From NCBI GenBank assembly GCA_937879965.1, contig CALFMP010000015.1, positions 1 to 64,000 on the forward strand: DNA of 64,000 nucleotides, in the 5' to 3' direction. The notes below the pieces were generated by a model. The model was not told the origin of the DNA. It worked only from the letters and a program-made list of their open reading frames with translations, and searched no databases. Source of the DNA: QKMZ01 sp012965515. GTDB lineage: Bacteria > Cyanobacteriota > Vampirovibrionia > Obscuribacterales > Obscuribacteraceae. The translations under genes and the position numbers were made by a program. This document shows, piece after piece, positions 62,719 to 64,000 of the stretch. Every line of letters begins with the position of its first letter. Position 1 is the stretch's first letter.

Positions 62719-62740
62719 AAGCGGTTCTGATAAACCGCTT
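62719..62740. terminator. Orphan hairpin
   Basis: AAGCGGTT pairs with AACCGCTT around a 6-nt loop. On the minus strand CATTTTTA follows, which would suit a terminator, but no minus-strand gene is seen upstream of it. It may end an unannotated RNA. Confidence 0.35.
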
Positions 62741-63083
62741 GTTTAGCGTGTTTTGACTACCTCGAATTGGTTACCGAGTGATGGATGTTGTCATGTTAGA
62801 GTGTCATGTCGAGACATTAGGCCGCCGACTAGGGCGCGTATTCGGACATCTAATTTTGTTGGAAAAACTTGAAAAATCTAACAAAAACCTCGATTCCAAA
62901 GTCCCGAAACATCGCGCCAATGGGCTTATGTTCAAATTGTTCATGGGTTCGATATTGACCAAAAAAGCCCGTTTGCCTTGCTGTACTTGGGTTTTGCGCC
63001 TTGTTAGAAAAATCTGGGAAAATCCAACAACTTTTCACCTTATGTATTGTTGGCGGTCCCAGTTGAGCCATGGTATTCTATTA

Positions 63084-63105
63084 ATTGACCGAACGTTCGG
63101 TAAAT
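63084..63105 (+). promoter_or_regulatory. TetR-type palindrome upstream of the diiron gene
   Basis: ACCGAACGTTCGGT (63088-63101) is a perfect 14-bp palindrome, extended by ATT (63084-63086) / AAT (63103-63105) on the sides. The sequence is of the form commonly bound by TetR-family regulators. It lies 51 bases before the start of the diiron gene. Confidence 0.65.
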
Positions 63106-63152
63106 GAAATTAAGCCCTGTCAGATAGGGGGTGTGAGCAAGTGGAGAAGAAA

Positions 63153-64000
63153 ATGCCCAAAACTGCTTTGCCTGTAAAGGAAACCGCCGATATGCTGGAT
63201 CAGTCCGGTAAGTCTTTGGGTGACCAAATGGTCAGCGCACCCACGCAGCATGAGCGGATGCCCAATCCTGAAGAGCTGCTTCTCAATTGCGAAGACGCGC
63301 CGAAAATTACCGACAGGCTCAACATTTTCCCCTTCGACTGGCGCGTAGAAACTCCTCGTTTGATGGAAATCTATGAAAGCTCCCGCGATCCGGGTTGGTC
63401 GCCGAGCAAATTGCCGTGGCACACGCTCGATGTCGAAAGCATGACCCTCGACCAGCGCTACGCAATCGCTTATTGGTGGTCGCTGCTTTCAGTATTTGAT
63501 GCCTCCGGACCGGCAGTTTTTGCCCGCGCCATGATTCACGCGTACGAAACACACGAAGAAGACTCAATTCGCAAGTGCTTCTTCTCTGTGACTCGCGATG
63601 AACTGCATCACGAAGAAGTTTGCGGCAAGGCAATCACAATGCTTACGCCTAACGGACCGCTCGGCTACGAGCCTGAGACCGAACTGGGCAGATTGGCTCG
63701 CAACAACGTCGAATGGCTCTATCACAATGGCGCCCGCTATTGGTCCGGCTACAAGAAAGCCGTTGAGCACTATCCGATGCCTATTCTTTTCAGCTCCTTC
63801 CTGTTCGGCGAAGTGGCTTCCTCGACGCTCTTCCACAGCATGTACGAGAGCACCGACATTCCGGTATTCAAGGAAGCGTTCAAGAACATCGGCCGAGACG
63901 AAGGCAGACACCTAAGCTTCTGCTTGGCTCTTCTCAAAGAAGTTCTGCCGAAGATGTCCGAGGAAGACAAAGAAACCGTCACCAAGCAGTTCCGCGCTGG
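63153..64000 (+). CDS. Ferritin-like diiron protein (partial, C-terminus beyond window)
   Basis: 282 codons, then the window ends. The ATG has GGAG 8 bases before it. Diiron motifs: Glu in the YETHEED helix (about 131-137), E150-x-x-H153 in RDELHHEE, Glu220 in FLFGEVAS, and E250-x-x-H253 in RDEGRHLSF. These fit a four-helix-bundle carboxylate-bridged diiron oxygenase or desaturase (AurF-like or acyl-ACP-desaturase-like); the exact reaction is unknown. No signal peptide. The TetR-type palindrome upstream suggests regulation in response to a small molecule such as a lipid or toxin. Confidence 0.75.
   Translation, partial: MPKTALPVKETADMLDQSGKSLGDQMVSAPTQHERMPNPEELLLNCEDAPKITDRLNIFPFDWRVETPRLMEIYESSRDPGWSPSKLPWHTLDVESMTLDQRYAIAYWWSLLSVFDASGPAVFARAMIHAYETHEEDSIRKCFFSVTRDELHHEEVCGKAITMLTPNGPLGYEPETELGRLARNNVEWLYHNGARYWSGYKKAVEHYPMPILFSSFLFGEVASSTLFHSMYESTDIPVFKEAFKNIGRDEGRHLSFCLALLKEVLPKMSEEDKETVTKQFRA

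Larger units (their letters stand above)
62517..63152. other. Long divergent intergenic region
   Basis: 636 bp between a minus-strand TPR gene and the diiron gene. It holds a hairpin (62719-62740) and a TetR-type palindrome (63084-63105). A 109-codon plus-strand frame (62778-63107) overlaps the palindrome, lacks a ribosome site and looks like chance. Confidence 0.55.

Noticed and set aside
62778..63107. 109-codon plus-strand frame in the spacer before the diiron gene
   Set aside because: No ribosome site, overlaps the TetR-type palindrome, composition not protein-like.

Overview
The window is chromosomal DNA of a free-living, heterotrophic Gram-negative-type bacterium. It has near-balanced base composition, many exported proteins with N-terminal signal peptides, lipoproteins, TPR/Sel1 proteins, multi-domain phosphorelay proteins, and frequent GTG/TTG starts. 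The style fits the deep non-photosynthetic cyanobacterial relatives (Candidatus Obscuribacterales / Vampirovibrionia). That placement is an impression from gene content and repeat style, not a proof. I see no phage, transposase, CRISPR array or tRNA.

Layout. 1-3253 (minus): a complete, translationally coupled pqqABCDE operon, including a 23-residue PqqA. 3410-9253 (plus): an M24 peptidase, a Lys/Pro-rich membrane protein, a PrsW-like intramembrane protease fused to a Ser/Thr kinase, an unknown single-pass protein and a DoxX protein. 9294-13669 (minus): amine oxidase, a REC-Hpt phosphorelay protein, and two secreted proteins sharing a helical module. 13969-17173: a MerR regulator coupled to a large VIT-VWA protein. 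17461-28799: mixed genes, including a Cys-containing 62-residue peptide, an FHA protein, a DUF3124 lipoprotein, a lipoyl-free E2-type acyltransferase, a patatin phospholipase with a four-repeat helical partner, a Kelch lipoprotein, a PfkB kinase and xanthine phosphoribosyltransferase. 28835-39811: DUF4286/LLM pair, SAM-hydrolase-like protein, CPBP protease plus alpha/beta hydrolase, a REC-Hpt-REC-REC-GGDEF protein with a single-domain REC, MsrB, alcohol dehydrogenase, HtrA. 40298-49720: small membrane protein, CAP and TPR proteins, EF-hand protein, ribosomal protein S4, an HK-REC-HK hybrid kinase, Sel1 and VWA proteins. 49810-62516: Roadblock protein, repeat-rich secreted proteins, a ferrochelatase with a probable [2Fe-2S] cluster, GDPD, a candidate selenoprotein, a second CPBP protease and a large TPR protein. 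63153-end: a partial diiron protein behind a TetR-type palindrome.

The most notable items are (i) a thioredoxin-like exported protein (57579-58835) whose single reading frame is crossed by one in-frame UGA in a Cys-UGA motif, with a SECIS-like hairpin 17 nt downstream; (ii) a PrsW-protease/Hanks-kinase fusion; (iii) a family of GC-rich palindromic elements found at six of the ten convergent gene junctions, sometimes providing the stop codon; and (iv) several unfamiliar repeat proteins. Signalling (kinases, Hpt, GGDEF, FHA, STPK) and envelope proteolysis (PrsW, two CPBP, HtrA, M24) are heavily represented.
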